64,000 bases of DNA, taken from VRUE01 sp963706605. GTDB taxonomy: Bacteria > Actinomycetota > Thermoleophilia > Solirubrobacterales > 70-9. This document shows, in pieces, positions 50,056 through 62,848 of this stretch. The first letter of the stretch is position 1, and each line of letters opens with the position of its first letter. The DNA is taken from the NCBI GenBank assembly GCA_963706605.1, contig OY970165.1:1178001-1242000 (forward strand). Reading direction: 5' to 3'. A program made the position numbers and the translations under genes. The notes under the pieces were generated by a model that made no database searches, was not told the origin of the DNA, and saw nothing but the letters and a program-made list of their open reading frames with translations.

Positions 50056-51336
50056 CTACCGGAGCGCTTCGAGGCGCTCGAAGATCTCCGGCACGTGGCC
50101 GAGGTAGGCGTCGTAGTCGAAGACCGCGTCGAGGTCGAGCTCGGGAGCGGCCTCGGCGAGCAGATCGCGGAAGTGGGTGCCGCTGTCCCAGGCGCGCTGG
50201 GCGTTCTCCTGGATGACCCGGTAGGCGTCGTCGCGGCTGAGGCCGGACTCGACCAGGGCGGTGAGGGCGCGCTGGCTGAAGAGGGCGCCGTGGGTGAGCT
50301 CGAGGTTCTCGCGCATGCGGTCGGCGCGGATCGTCATCTCGGCGGCGACCTTCGCCGCCAGGTCCTGCATGTAGTCGAGGCCGATCGTCGCGTCGGGGAG
50401 GATCACCCGCTCGGCGCCGGAGTGGGAGATGTCGCGCTCGTGCCAGAGGGCGATGTTCTCGAGACCGGCCTGGGCGTAGCCACGCAGGACGCGGGAGAGG
50501 CCGGTGATCCGCTCGGTGCGGATCGGGTTGCGCTTGTGGGGCATCGCCGAGGACCCCTTCTGGCCGGGTCCGAACGGCTCTTCGACCTCGCGCACCTCGG
50601 TCCGCTGCAGGTTGCGGACCTCGGTGGCGAAGCGCTCCAGCCCGCCGCCGGCGATCGCGATCCGCGAGGTCAGCACGGAATGGCGGTCTCGCGGGATGAC
50701 CTGGGTGGCGACGTCCTCCCGCTCCAGGCCGAGCTTCTCCATCACCCGCGCCTCGATTGCCGGCGGTACCGAGGCATAGGTGCCGACCGCGCCGGAGAGC
50801 TTGCCGAAGGCGAGCTGCTCGAAGGCGTTGGTGAGGCGGTAGAGGTTGCGGTCGGCCTCGAAGGCGAAGCCGGCCAGGCGCAGGCCGAAGGTGGTCGGCT
50901 CGGCGTGGACGCCGTGGGTGCGACCGACGCAGAGCGTGTCGCGCTGCTCGAGCGCCCGCTCGATCAACGCGTCCCGGTAAGCGCGGGCGGAGGCGAGGAC
51001 GATCTCACCGGCCTGCCGCAGCTGCAGTGCCAGCGCCGTGTCGAGCACGTCGGAGGAGGTGAGGCCGTAGTGGATCCAGCGACCGTGCTCGCCGACCGAC
51101 TCGGCAACCACGTCGACGAAGGCGGCGACGTCGTGATCGGTGACCTTCTCCCGCTCGTTGACCGCCTCGACCGTGAAGGCCGCACTCGCCCGCGCCACTT
51201 CCGCTGCTTCCAAAGGAACGACACCCTCCTCGGCCCACGCCTCAGTAGCCGCCAGCTCAACCTCGAGCCACGTTTCCAGCTTCCGCTGCTGCAACCAGAT
51301 TTCGCCCATCTCGGGCCGCGTGTACCGGGAGATCAT
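50056..51336 (-). CDS. purB: Adenylosuccinate lyase
   Basis: A 426-residue fumarase/aspartase-superfamily lyase that acts both on SAICAR and on adenylosuccinate. The superfamily signature is GSSAMPHKRNPIRTE, the N-terminal histidine region is HYGLTSSDVLDTA, and GRTHGVHAEPTTFG is the family's third conserved region. Length and ends are normal. It overlaps the purE stop by one base. Confidence 0.96.
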   Translation of the reverse strand: MISRYTRPEMGEIWLQQRKLETWLEVELAATEAWAEEGVVPLEAAEVARASAAFTVEAVNEREKVTDHDVAAFVDVVAESVGEHGRWIHYGLTSSDVLDTALALQLRQAGEIVLASARAYRDALIERALEQRDTLCVGRTHGVHAEPTTFGLRLAGFAFEADRNLYRLTNAFEQLAFGKLSGAVGTYASVPPAIEARVMEKLGLEREDVATQVIPRDRHSVLTSRIAIAGGGLERFATEVRNLQRTEVREVEEPFGPGQKGSSAMPHKRNPIRTERITGLSRVLRGYAQAGLENIALWHERDISHSGAERVILPDATIGLDYMQDLAAKVAAEMTIRADRMRENLELTHGALFSQRALTALVESGLSRDDAYRVIQENAQRAWDSGTHFRDLLAEAAPELDLDAVFDYDAYLGHVPEIFERLEALR

Positions 51337-51818
51337 CAGCAGTTGATGATCCGTACGGCCAGCAACCCGGCGTTTTTCGCCCCGTCGATAGCCACGCAGG
51401 CAACCGGGACGCCGGGGGGCATCTGCACCGCGGAGAGCAGGGCGTCAAGCCCACCGAGGCTCTTGCCGAGGATCGGCACGCCGATCACCGGCAGGTCGGT
51501 GTGGGCGGCAGCGACGCCGGGCAGCGCCGCCGACATCCCCGCCCCGGCGATGATCGCCTTTAGCCCCCGCATCTTTGCGTTGTGGCAGTACTCGCGGACC
51601 AGCTCGGGGTCGCGGTGGGCGCTCATCACCCGCACCTCGTAGCTGACGCCGGCGTCGTGCAGGGCGGCGCCGGCTGGCTGCATCTTGGGCTTGTCGTTTT
51701 TCGAGCCCATGATGATCCCGACCAACGGCTCGTCGACTTCGATCTCCTCGAATGCTTTCTCGACCGCCGGCATCGTTATCGGCCCGGTCGGCTGCGGCTC
51801 CTCTGAGATCTCGCTCAT
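51336..51818 (-). CDS. purE: 5-(carboxyamino)imidazole ribonucleotide mutase
   Basis: A 160-residue PurE. The core has VGIIMGSKNDKPKMQPAG, VMSAHRDPELVREYC, IIAGAGMSAALPGVAAA and GVPILGKSLGGLDALLS. An N-terminal extension of about 30 residues precedes it. No purK is in view; class I PurE normally needs PurK, which must lie elsewhere. It lies between purD and purB on the same strand. Confidence 0.95.
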   Translation of the reverse strand: MSEISEEPQPTGPITMPAVEKAFEEIEVDEPLVGIIMGSKNDKPKMQPAGAALHDAGVSYEVRVMSAHRDPELVREYCHNAKMRGLKAIIAGAGMSAALPGVAAAHTDLPVIGVPILGKSLGGLDALLSAVQMPPGVPVACVAIDGAKNAGLLAVRIINC

Positions 51819-51841
51819 CTCTTCCTCTCTCGGTCAGTCAT

Positions 51842-53116
51842 CTAGGTGGGCACCCGTTCGACGGCGCGGGCGGCGATGTCGGAGCGGATCTGCATCCCGT
51901 CGAAGGAGATCCGGCGCGCTGCATCGTATGCACGATCGCGAGCCGCGGCAGGCGTCGCACCCAGCGCCGTCACGTTGAGCACCCGGCCTCCCGCGGTGAC
52001 GATCTCGCCGTCGCGCTCAGCCGTGCCGGCGTGGGTCACCTCCGCCAGCTCCGCTGCCTCCCGCAGGCCATGGATCACGTCGCCCATGGAGGAGGACTCC
52101 GGGTAGCCGGCCGAGGCGAGGACGACGGTCACGGCCCACTCGTCGGACCACTTGGGCTCGACACCGGCGAGGCCACCGGGCTCCCGCACCGCCAGGCAGA
52201 GCTCGAGCAGGTCGGATCGCAGTCGCGGCAGCACCGCCTGCGTCTCGGGGTCGCCGAAGCGGGTGTTGAACTCGAGCACGTTCCGGCCCTGCGACCCCAC
52301 CATCAGGCCGGCGTAGAGCACGCCGTGGAAAGGGCGGCCGCGGCGCGCCATCTCCGCGACGACCGGCAGGTGCACCGTCTCGACGATCTCCTCGATCGTC
52401 TCCGGCTCGATGCCGGGCACAGGGGAGTAGCTGCCCATGCCACCGGTGTTCGGCCCCAGGTCGCCGTCGGAGATCCGCTTGTAGTCCTGGGCCGGAGCCA
52501 GTGGCACGACGTTCTCGCCGTCGCAGAGGGCGAGCAGCGAGAGCTCTTCCCCCTCCAGGAACTCCTCCAGCACGACCGTCGTCTCGCCGAAGCGGCGCTC
52601 ACCGAAGAAGACGCCGGCAGCCTCGCGCGCCTCGGCCTCTGAGGCGCAGATCAGCACACCCTTGCCGGCGGCCAGTCCGTCGGCCTTCAGCACCGCCGGG
52701 TAGGAGGCGCAGGAAAGATGCTCGATCGCCTCCTCGTGGCTGCGCAGGAGGACGTGCGAGGCGGTCCTCACTCCCGCCGCCTTCATCACCTTCTTGGCGA
52801 ACGCCTTCGATCCCTCCAGCTCGGCCGCCGCGGCGCTTGGGCCAAAGGCGGGGATGCCGGCCGCCTCCAGCGCGTCGACCACCCCGGCGACCAGGGGCGC
52901 CTCTGGTCCGACGACGACGAGGTCGACGTTGCGCCGCTGCGCGGCGTCGACGATCGCCCCGACGTCGCCGGCGTCCACCTCCGGCAGGCACTCAGCGTCG
53001 TCGGCGATGCCGGCGTTGCCGGGCGCGCAGAGCAGCTCCGGCGAGCGGGGCGAGCGGGCCAGCGCCCGCACCATCGCGTGCTCGCGGCCGCCGCCGCCTA
53101 CGACCAGGACCTTCAA
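51842..53116 (-). CDS. purD: Phosphoribosylamine-glycine ligase
   Basis: A 424-residue ATP-grasp enzyme for the second step of purine synthesis. It begins MKVLVVGGGGREHAMVRALA, has VVGPEAPLVAGVVDALEAAG, YPAVLKADGLAAGKGV, GPNTGGMGSYSPVPG and EFNTRFGDPETQAVL. Length is as expected. It is the first gene of the purD-purE-purB run. Confidence 0.97.
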   Translation of the reverse strand: MKVLVVGGGGREHAMVRALARSPRSPELLCAPGNAGIADDAECLPEVDAGDVGAIVDAAQRRNVDLVVVGPEAPLVAGVVDALEAAGIPAFGPSAAAAELEGSKAFAKKVMKAAGVRTASHVLLRSHEEAIEHLSCASYPAVLKADGLAAGKGVLICASEAEAREAAGVFFGERRFGETTVVLEEFLEGEELSLLALCDGENVVPLAPAQDYKRISDGDLGPNTGGMGSYSPVPGIEPETIEEIVETVHLPVVAEMARRGRPFHGVLYAGLMVGSQGRNVLEFNTRFGDPETQAVLPRLRSDLLELCLAVREPGGLAGVEPKWSDEWAVTVVLASAGYPESSSMGDVIHGLREAAELAEVTHAGTAERDGEIVTAGGRVLNVTALGATPAAARDRAYDAARRISFDGMQIRSDIAARAVERVPT

Positions 53117-53132
53117 GCTTCGCCCCAGACCC

Positions 53133-53414
53133 CTAGAGGGAGCTGGTCAACTCATCGGTGGGCATCGCCGTCAGCGTCTGGCTGGTCATCGTTCCGCGCG
53201 AGCCGAGCTCCACCGAGACCTTGGCCATCGTCTTCTCGTCTGGCGCCTCGACGATCGTGACGAAGTCGTACTGGCCGAGCGTCGCGTACTGCGCCTGCAC
53301 TTTGGCGCCGATCTGTTCGACCTCCTTGTTGACCTCGGCGACCCGTCCCGGGTTGTTCTTGAGCGTCCGCACGCCCTCGGCGGTCAGGTTGGTGAGCATC
53401 ACGTAAGTGGGCAT
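53133..53414 (-). CDS. GYD-domain protein
   Basis: A 93-residue protein of the GYD (ferredoxin-like) family: MPTYVMLTNLTAEGVRTLKN, then a variant LGQYDFVTIVEAPDEKTMAK in place of the GxYD motif, and a helix/strand to the end. Family members are small, often stand alone and have no established function. It precedes purD on the same strand and may be co-transcribed. Confidence 0.82.
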   Translation of the reverse strand: MPTYVMLTNLTAEGVRTLKNNPGRVAEVNKEVEQIGAKVQAQYATLGQYDFVTIVEAPDEKTMAKVSVELGSRGTMTSQTLTAMPTDELTSSL

Positions 53415-53464
53415 AGTGGCCTCCTGTAGCGGGTTGGCCCTACGTTACCCGGCCGGCGTGGATC

Positions 53465-55108
53465 TCAGCCGTCGTAACCCACGTGAACGTGATCGCAGTG
53501 GTCCGACCTGGCGAAGGCCGGCCCCGGTCCGTCGACGTCGAAGCAGTAGATCAGCTCGGTCGGCATCGCCGGGGCGGGCAGCTGGGACAGCGTCCGGGCC
53601 AGTTCGCCACAGGGAGCGGTCGGTGCGGTGTCGGTGCAGGAGACGCCGTCGACCGCGGCGATGTCCATCGCCCGGCCGTAGTAATGGTTGGAGATGTTTC
53701 CTTCGCTGGTGTACTCGGAGTGGTCGGAGCGCAGCGCGGAGATCGTGATCTGGTGTGACTGGGTGATCGCCCCGAGCAGGCCGACGATCCGCGGATCGAT
53801 CGCGCCGCTGTCGAGGTCCTGTTTCTCCAGCTCGTTGGAGAGAGTCAGGTTTTCCCAGTTGATCGGCGCGATTACGGCGTTGGGGAGGGAGAGCGCCCAC
53901 TCGACCGTGCTCGTCTTGCATTTGCCTTCGATCTGGTCGGCTTCGCCAAGGACGGCGTCGACGTACCACTGCGCGTGGTTGTGTTCAAACAGCCCCGCGC
54001 GCAGGCCTCCCTGCGACCAGATCATCCGCGCCATCGTCGCCGCTGAGTCAGCGGGATCGTCGCGGCGGATGCGCCCGTCGCCGTCCCCGTCGACCGCATA
54101 TTGCTGCCACTCGGTGCCGATCAGGCCGAGCGGGCCGTGCTGCTCCAGTTCCGATTTGCTCATCCCACGGCCGAAGTTCGACTCGAGCCGGGCAACCGCG
54201 GCCAGCGCCCAGACGCCGCGTCGGCCGAGGCCGTAGCGGGCGGCGGCGCCCTCGAAGGCGTTGAGATAGTCGGCCGGCACGCGCTTGCGCCACGGCTTCG
54301 CGGCCTGGCAGCTCAGCACCTTCAGCTTCGGAGTCAGTTCGAAGGCGCCGGCGACGGCGTTGCCGAGCTGGCCGTAGCACTGCGCATTGGCGAGGACCTC
54401 GGCGACGTACCAATCGGCGTGGTTGTAGGCGTAGATCGCGCCGTAGGTGTCCGCCGGCATCCCCGCTGCGCTCAGGTAGCTGGCGGCGGCGAAGATCGCG
54501 TCTTCGGGGTTGAAGGGGTCGGCGACGCCGTCGCCGTTGGCGTCGACCCCGTAGCCCGCCCAGGTTTCCGGCATGAACTGCATCCAGCCGACGGCGCCGG
54601 CCGAGGAGACGTTGAGGTTGGTCCCGAACGCGGTCTCGATCCCGTTGATCGCGGCGAGGACGCTGGGCCCCTGCGGGCCGAGGCCGTAGGCGGCGGAGGC
54701 GTGTTGATAGATCGGGATCAGAATCGCGGGCACCCCAGCGGGGGCGCAGCTCGAGCTGGGGAGAAGGGGAACGGTGAAGGGCGCGGAGGAGGGCGGGGCT
54801 TCGCTGGCGCCGTCTTCTTCTTCGGGTTCTTCCTCGGGCGCCGGCGTCGAATGCGCTTCGGGCTTAGCCGTCACTCCGCCGCTGCTCTGCTTGGGCTCCG
54901 GCGCGGGCGTTGGCGCCGCCAGCGTGTCTCCTTGCTGCACGGTGGGAGCCGGAGCCTGGGTCTGGCTCGCCGCGGTGCTTTCGTCGCCAGTCGTCGTTTC
55001 ACTCGCGGCCGGAGCTATGAGTTCGGCGGTGGGTTCGGCAAGAGCGCCCGGCGCGGCGAACGCCAGCGTCAGTGCAGCACCCGCTACGACTCCAGCCAGC
55101 CGCCGCAT
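53465..55108 (-). CDS. Secreted lytic-transglycosylase-like protein
   Basis: A 547-residue exported protein. A signal peptide (LAGVVAGAALTLAFAAPGAL) is followed by a low-complexity Pro/Glu/Ser stalk to about residue 105. Then come two related SLT-like lysozyme-fold segments. The first has INGIETAFGTNLNVSSAGAV and GWMQFMPETWAGYGVDANGD, with the catalytic Glu in the helix and the GWMQF hallmark. The second (VARLESNFGRGMSKSELEQH, GPLGLIGTEWQQY) is more divergent. The C-terminal part, SNHYYGRAMDIAAVDG to HCDHVHVGYDG, looks like a peptidase M15-like or NlpC-like metal site (HYYGRAMDI, DHVHVG). It probably remodels peptidoglycan. One-base overlap with the upstream membrane gene. Confidence 0.8.
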   Translation of the reverse strand: MRRLAGVVAGAALTLAFAAPGALAEPTAELIAPAASETTTGDESTAASQTQAPAPTVQQGDTLAAPTPAPEPKQSSGGVTAKPEAHSTPAPEEEPEEEDGASEAPPSSAPFTVPLLPSSSCAPAGVPAILIPIYQHASAAYGLGPQGPSVLAAINGIETAFGTNLNVSSAGAVGWMQFMPETWAGYGVDANGDGVADPFNPEDAIFAAASYLSAAGMPADTYGAIYAYNHADWYVAEVLANAQCYGQLGNAVAGAFELTPKLKVLSCQAAKPWRKRVPADYLNAFEGAAARYGLGRRGVWALAAVARLESNFGRGMSKSELEQHGPLGLIGTEWQQYAVDGDGDGRIRRDDPADSAATMARMIWSQGGLRAGLFEHNHAQWYVDAVLGEADQIEGKCKTSTVEWALSLPNAVIAPINWENLTLSNELEKQDLDSGAIDPRIVGLLGAITQSHQITISALRSDHSEYTSEGNISNHYYGRAMDIAAVDGVSCTDTAPTAPCGELARTLSQLPAPAMPTELIYCFDVDGPGPAFARSDHCDHVHVGYDG

Positions 55109-55953
55109 CAGCCGCGCACGTCCGTGACCTGCCAGGTCCCGTCGCTTTTCTTCATCTCGAGACGCAGCTCGCTCGTCAGGCCGACGCGCAGCAGCGAGAC
55201 GCTCACCGTGTACGCCTTGCCCAGGCGCGGGCCGGCGACCAGGTTGACGACGCGCGCCTGCGGCACTTTGGCGGTCTGCGGCAGGCGTGGCGGCCGTTCG
55301 GACAGCGCCGTCGCCAGCTCCGGCGTGGCGGTTTCACCGAAGACGGCCTTGGCGTGGGCCGGCCGTTTGCCGACCTCGTAGAAGACAAAGGCATCGGAAA
55401 AGCGCCGCGCGACCTTCATCGCTTCCGGACCTGCCGGGACGGGCGGCTTGCTCGAGCTGGTCGCGGCGGCTGCTTCCGGTGAGGGTGCTTCGTTGCTCGC
55501 TTCTTCTTCGCCACCCGAGGTCGCGCTGCTCGCGCGGTCGGCCTTTTCGCCACTTGCTTCCTTTGCCACCCCGGCGTTGTCTCCGATGTCGAATGTGGGC
55601 GGGGTGCCCTTCAGCACCGGACCCTGTGGCTTCTCGGCCTGGGGCTGCGTGGGGGGCGTCACGATCGCCACTCGGGCCGGCGCACTCGCCTGCTCACCAG
55701 AGCCATTGCCACCCTTGGGCCAGAGGACTCCCGCCACGACCGCGACCGCGGCAAGGGCGAAGAGGGCCCCCACACCGGCGGCGCTCCCGGATGGTCCCCG
55801 GCCGGAGATCCGCTCGCGCAAGGGCCAGATCAGTCGTCGCTCGAGCAGCCAGGCGAGCCGCTCGAAGGGCCAGCGCGCGGCATCGGCGATGCCGAGCAGG
55901 AAGCGCATGCTGCGCCCGCTCGGATCGGCGTTGATGTGGCGTCGTCTCAACAT
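55108..55953 (-). CDS. Single-pass membrane protein, partner of the secreted lytic protein
   Basis: A 281-residue protein. A basic amphipathic N-terminus (residues 1-55) is followed by one membrane span, GVGALFALAAVAVVAGVLW. A long disordered Pro/Ser/Ala/Glu linker leads to a small C-terminal extracytoplasmic domain (residues ~180-281; KVARRFSDAFVFYEVGKRP, ARVVNLVAGPRLGKAYTVS). No family recognised. It overlaps the secreted protein start by one base, so the pair is probably one unit of cell-wall function. Confidence 0.72.
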   Translation of the reverse strand: MLRRRHINADPSGRSMRFLLGIADAARWPFERLAWLLERRLIWPLRERISGRGPSGSAAGVGALFALAAVAVVAGVLWPKGGNGSGEQASAPARVAIVTPPTQPQAEKPQGPVLKGTPPTFDIGDNAGVAKEASGEKADRASSATSGGEEEASNEAPSPEAAAATSSSKPPVPAGPEAMKVARRFSDAFVFYEVGKRPAHAKAVFGETATPELATALSERPPRLPQTAKVPQARVVNLVAGPRLGKAYTVSVSLLRVGLTSELRLEMKKSDGTWQVTDVRG

Positions 55954-55974
55954 CTGTTCGAAGCCCGTACAAGC

Positions 55975-58580
<2,606 letters not shown>

Positions 58581-58581
<1 letters not shown>

Positions 58582-58931
58582 CAGAGCTCTCCCTTCGACA
58601 TCCGGCGTTCCAGCTCGGCGGCATGACGGCGCATCCGCTCCAGCTTCGCCTTCATCCTCTCGACCTCGGCTTCCATCTCCAAGACGATCTCCACCCCGGC
58701 CAGGTTGAGCCCCGCCGAGGTGAGGTGCTGGATGTGTCGCAGCCGCTCGACGTCACGCTGCGAGTAGAGCCGCGTGTTCTTCGCCGAGCGTTGCGGCTCG
58801 ATCAGACCACGAGCCTCGTACATCCGCAGCGTCTGCGGGTGCATGTGGGCGAGCTCGGCGGCGACCGAGATCATGAAGACGCCCCTCTCGCCGTCGACCG
58901 AGATGTCGATCCGTTCGCGTCGCGCGCTCAC
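58581..58931 (-). CDS. hspR: HspR heat-shock repressor
   Basis: A 116-residue MerR-family repressor: MISVAAELAHMHPQTLRMYE and ARGLIEPQRSAKNTRLYSQRD are the helix-turn-helix and wing, followed by a long dimerisation helix (AGLNLAGVEIVLEMEAEVER). HspR with DnaK as co-repressor controls such operons in actinobacteria. I see no exact HAIR operator (CTTGAGT-N7-ACTCAAG) in front of dnaK, only an imperfect inverted repeat near 62681-62705. Confidence 0.93.
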
Positions 58932-58989
58932 CGCGGCACCGCCGTATCCGACTTTGACCCCACCAGGATGTGGTGAATGTCGGTTGCGC

Positions 58990-60105
58990 TCATCGTGCCG
59001 CCCTCCGCAGCAGGTCAGCGCGGGGGTCGGAGCCGTTGAGCGCCTCGGCGAGCTTCTCGACCGCCTCCTCCTGCTCCTCGGTCAGCTCCTTGGGCACCTC
59101 GATCTCGAGTCGGTAGCGGATGTCGCCGCGGCCCTTGCCGCGGGGTTTCGGCGGGCCCTCGCCACGCAGCCGCTGGATCGTGCCGTGCCTGGTCCCGGCG
59201 GGCACCTTGATCTTCTTGCTGCCGTCGAGGGTCGGCACCTCGATCGTCGCGCCGCGCAGCGCCTCGGTGATCGTGATCGGCACCGTCACCTCGAGGTTGC
59301 CGCCGTCGAGTCGTTTGAAGACGGGGGAGGCAGTGACGCGGGTGGTCACGTAGAGGTCGCCGGGAGGGCCGCCGCGGGGGCCGGCCTCGCCCTTGCCGGC
59401 GAGCCGGATCCGCGCCCCGTCCTTGACCCCGGCCGGGATGTTCACCTTGTAGCGCTTCGTCTGCCGGGTCAGGCCGGAGCCGCCACAGGTCGGGCAGGGG
59501 TCCTCGATGATTTGGCCGGCGCCGCCGCACTGCGGGCAGGGTTGGCTGATCGAGAAGAGCCCCTGGCTCTGCGCGTCGATGCCGCTGCCTCCGCAGCGCG
59601 GGCAGGTGACGGGGCCGGTGCCCGGTTTGGCGCCGCTGCCGTGGCAGGTCGTGCAGCGCTCCCCCTTCGGCACGGTGACGTTGACCTGGGCGCCGTTGAC
59701 GGCCTGGTCGAAGCTGAGGCTGACCTCGGTTTCGAGATCGCGGCCGCGCTGTTGCTGGGCCTGCGCCCTCCCCCCGCCGCCGCGGCCGAAGATGTTGGAG
59801 AGGATGTCGCCGAAGTCGCCGCTGAAGCCGCCGCCTCCAGCGCCGCCGAACGGTTGGCCGCCGGGACCTCCCGGACCGCCGCCGAAGCCGCCGAACATCC
59901 CCCCGGCGTCGTACTGCTCGCGCTTCTCGGGGTCCGAGAGCGTGTCGTAGGCGCCCTGCACCTCCTTGAACCGCTCCTCCGCATTCGGGTCGTCGGGATT
60001 GCGATCGGGGTGGTACTTGCGGGCCAGCTTGCGGTAGGCCTTCTTGAGCTCGTCATCCGAGGCCTTTTTCGAAACCCCAAGAACCTTGTAGAGATCCTCT
60101 GCCAA
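58990..60105 (-). CDS. dnaJ: DnaJ co-chaperone
   Basis: A 371-residue type I Hsp40. The J domain carries HPD in KYHPDRNPDDPNAEERF. A Gly/Phe-rich region follows, then four CxxCxGxG zinc motifs (CTTCHGSGAK, CPRCGGSG, CPQCGGAG, CPTCGGSG) and the substrate-binding beta domains. It stimulates DnaK ATPase and delivers substrates. It lies 8 bp after grpE and about 60 bp before hspR. Confidence 0.97.
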   Translation of the reverse strand: MAEDLYKVLGVSKKASDDELKKAYRKLARKYHPDRNPDDPNAEERFKEVQGAYDTLSDPEKREQYDAGGMFGGFGGGPGGPGGQPFGGAGGGGFSGDFGDILSNIFGRGGGGRAQAQQQRGRDLETEVSLSFDQAVNGAQVNVTVPKGERCTTCHGSGAKPGTGPVTCPRCGGSGIDAQSQGLFSISQPCPQCGGAGQIIEDPCPTCGGSGLTRQTKRYKVNIPAGVKDGARIRLAGKGEAGPRGGPPGDLYVTTRVTASPVFKRLDGGNLEVTVPITITEALRGATIEVPTLDGSKKIKVPAGTRHGTIQRLRGEGPPKPRGKGRGDIRYRLEIEVPKELTEEQEEAVEKLAEALNGSDPRADLLRRAAR

Positions 60106-60113
60106 GAGCTCCC

Positions 60114-60748
60114 CTACTCCGCCACCACGACGCGGGCCGGCCGGATCAGCTGCTCGCCAAGGCGGTAGCCCTTCTGCATCGTCTCGACAACGGTGCCCGA
60201 CTCGGTTCCGTCTGCGGGCTGGGTCGAGAGCGCTTCATGCAAGTTCGGATCGAACTTCTCCCCAGTCGGATCGACAGCCTCGACCCCGTTCCTCACCAGC
60301 GAGTCGCGCAAGCTGCGAAAGACCAGGAGGACGCCATGGGCCAGCCCATCCTCCGAGTCCCCCTCGGGATCCAGGCCGGCAGCCTGCAGCGCCCGCTCCA
60401 AGTCATCGAGCACGGGCAGAACGTCCCGAAGCACTTCAGCTTTCCCACGCCCACCAGCGGCTAGAACCTCAGCGCTCATCCGCTTACGGAAGTTCTCGAA
60501 ATCAGCCTTGGTCCGCTTGGCCAAATCGAGGTACTCGTCCCGCTCCCGCTGAGTGTCAGCAAGCAGCGCATCGAGATCCTGCTCGACAGCCTGTGACGCT
60601 GGTCCTGACTGGCTTTTCTCAGACTCCTCACCCGCGGGTGGCGTGGGGGATGGGGGGGTCGAGGACGCCCCCGCCCGCAGCGCCCCCCCATCCCCCGCGA
60701 CAGGACCCGCGGTTGAACCCTCAGTCCCTTGCCCGTCCTGAGCAAACG

Positions 60749-60752
<4 letters not shown>
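60114..60752 (-). CDS. grpE: GrpE nucleotide-exchange factor
   Basis: A 212-residue GrpE. The family core is residues ~65-212: a long helix with LAKRTKADFENFRKRM, then VLDDLERALQ, FDPNLHEAL and the final GYRLGEQLIRPARVVVAE. The N-terminal ~55 residues are Pro/Ser/Gly-rich, and residues ~12-43 are encoded by an 85-bp palindromic element also found in pdhC and the membrane gene at 25 kb. It overlaps dnaK by 4 nt. Confidence 0.95.
60627..60716 (+). repeat. Dispersed palindromic element, copy 4
   Basis: Nearly identical to copy 1 at 25574-25661 over the whole length (outer cccgcgggt and aggacccgcgg ends, centre gtcgaggacgcccccgcc). In frame within the disordered N-terminus of grpE, on the non-coding strand orientation. 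Confidence 0.8.
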
Positions 60753-62647
<1,895 letters not shown>

Positions 62648-62848
62648 TTCGTGCGTACCTCCAGGGGTTTCGTCGTTAACTGGTTGAGAGCCGCCGAGCG
62701 GACTCTAAAAATCTTAGTCTCAGTATGGCAGATATTTCCTAGATTTCAAACACGGATGCTCAGAGCGCCTATATTGGTTTGGCACGCAGTGGCAGCGGGC
62801 ACATCAGGGGAAGGCGCCTCGACCAATCACGGAATGAGGAGGAATCCC

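Noticed and set aside
62648..62760. HAIR operator for HspR before dnaK
   Set aside because: Only an imperfect inverted repeat is present; the consensus CTTGAGT-N7-ACTCAAG is not found. The TTGAGT at 62849 lies in another gene.
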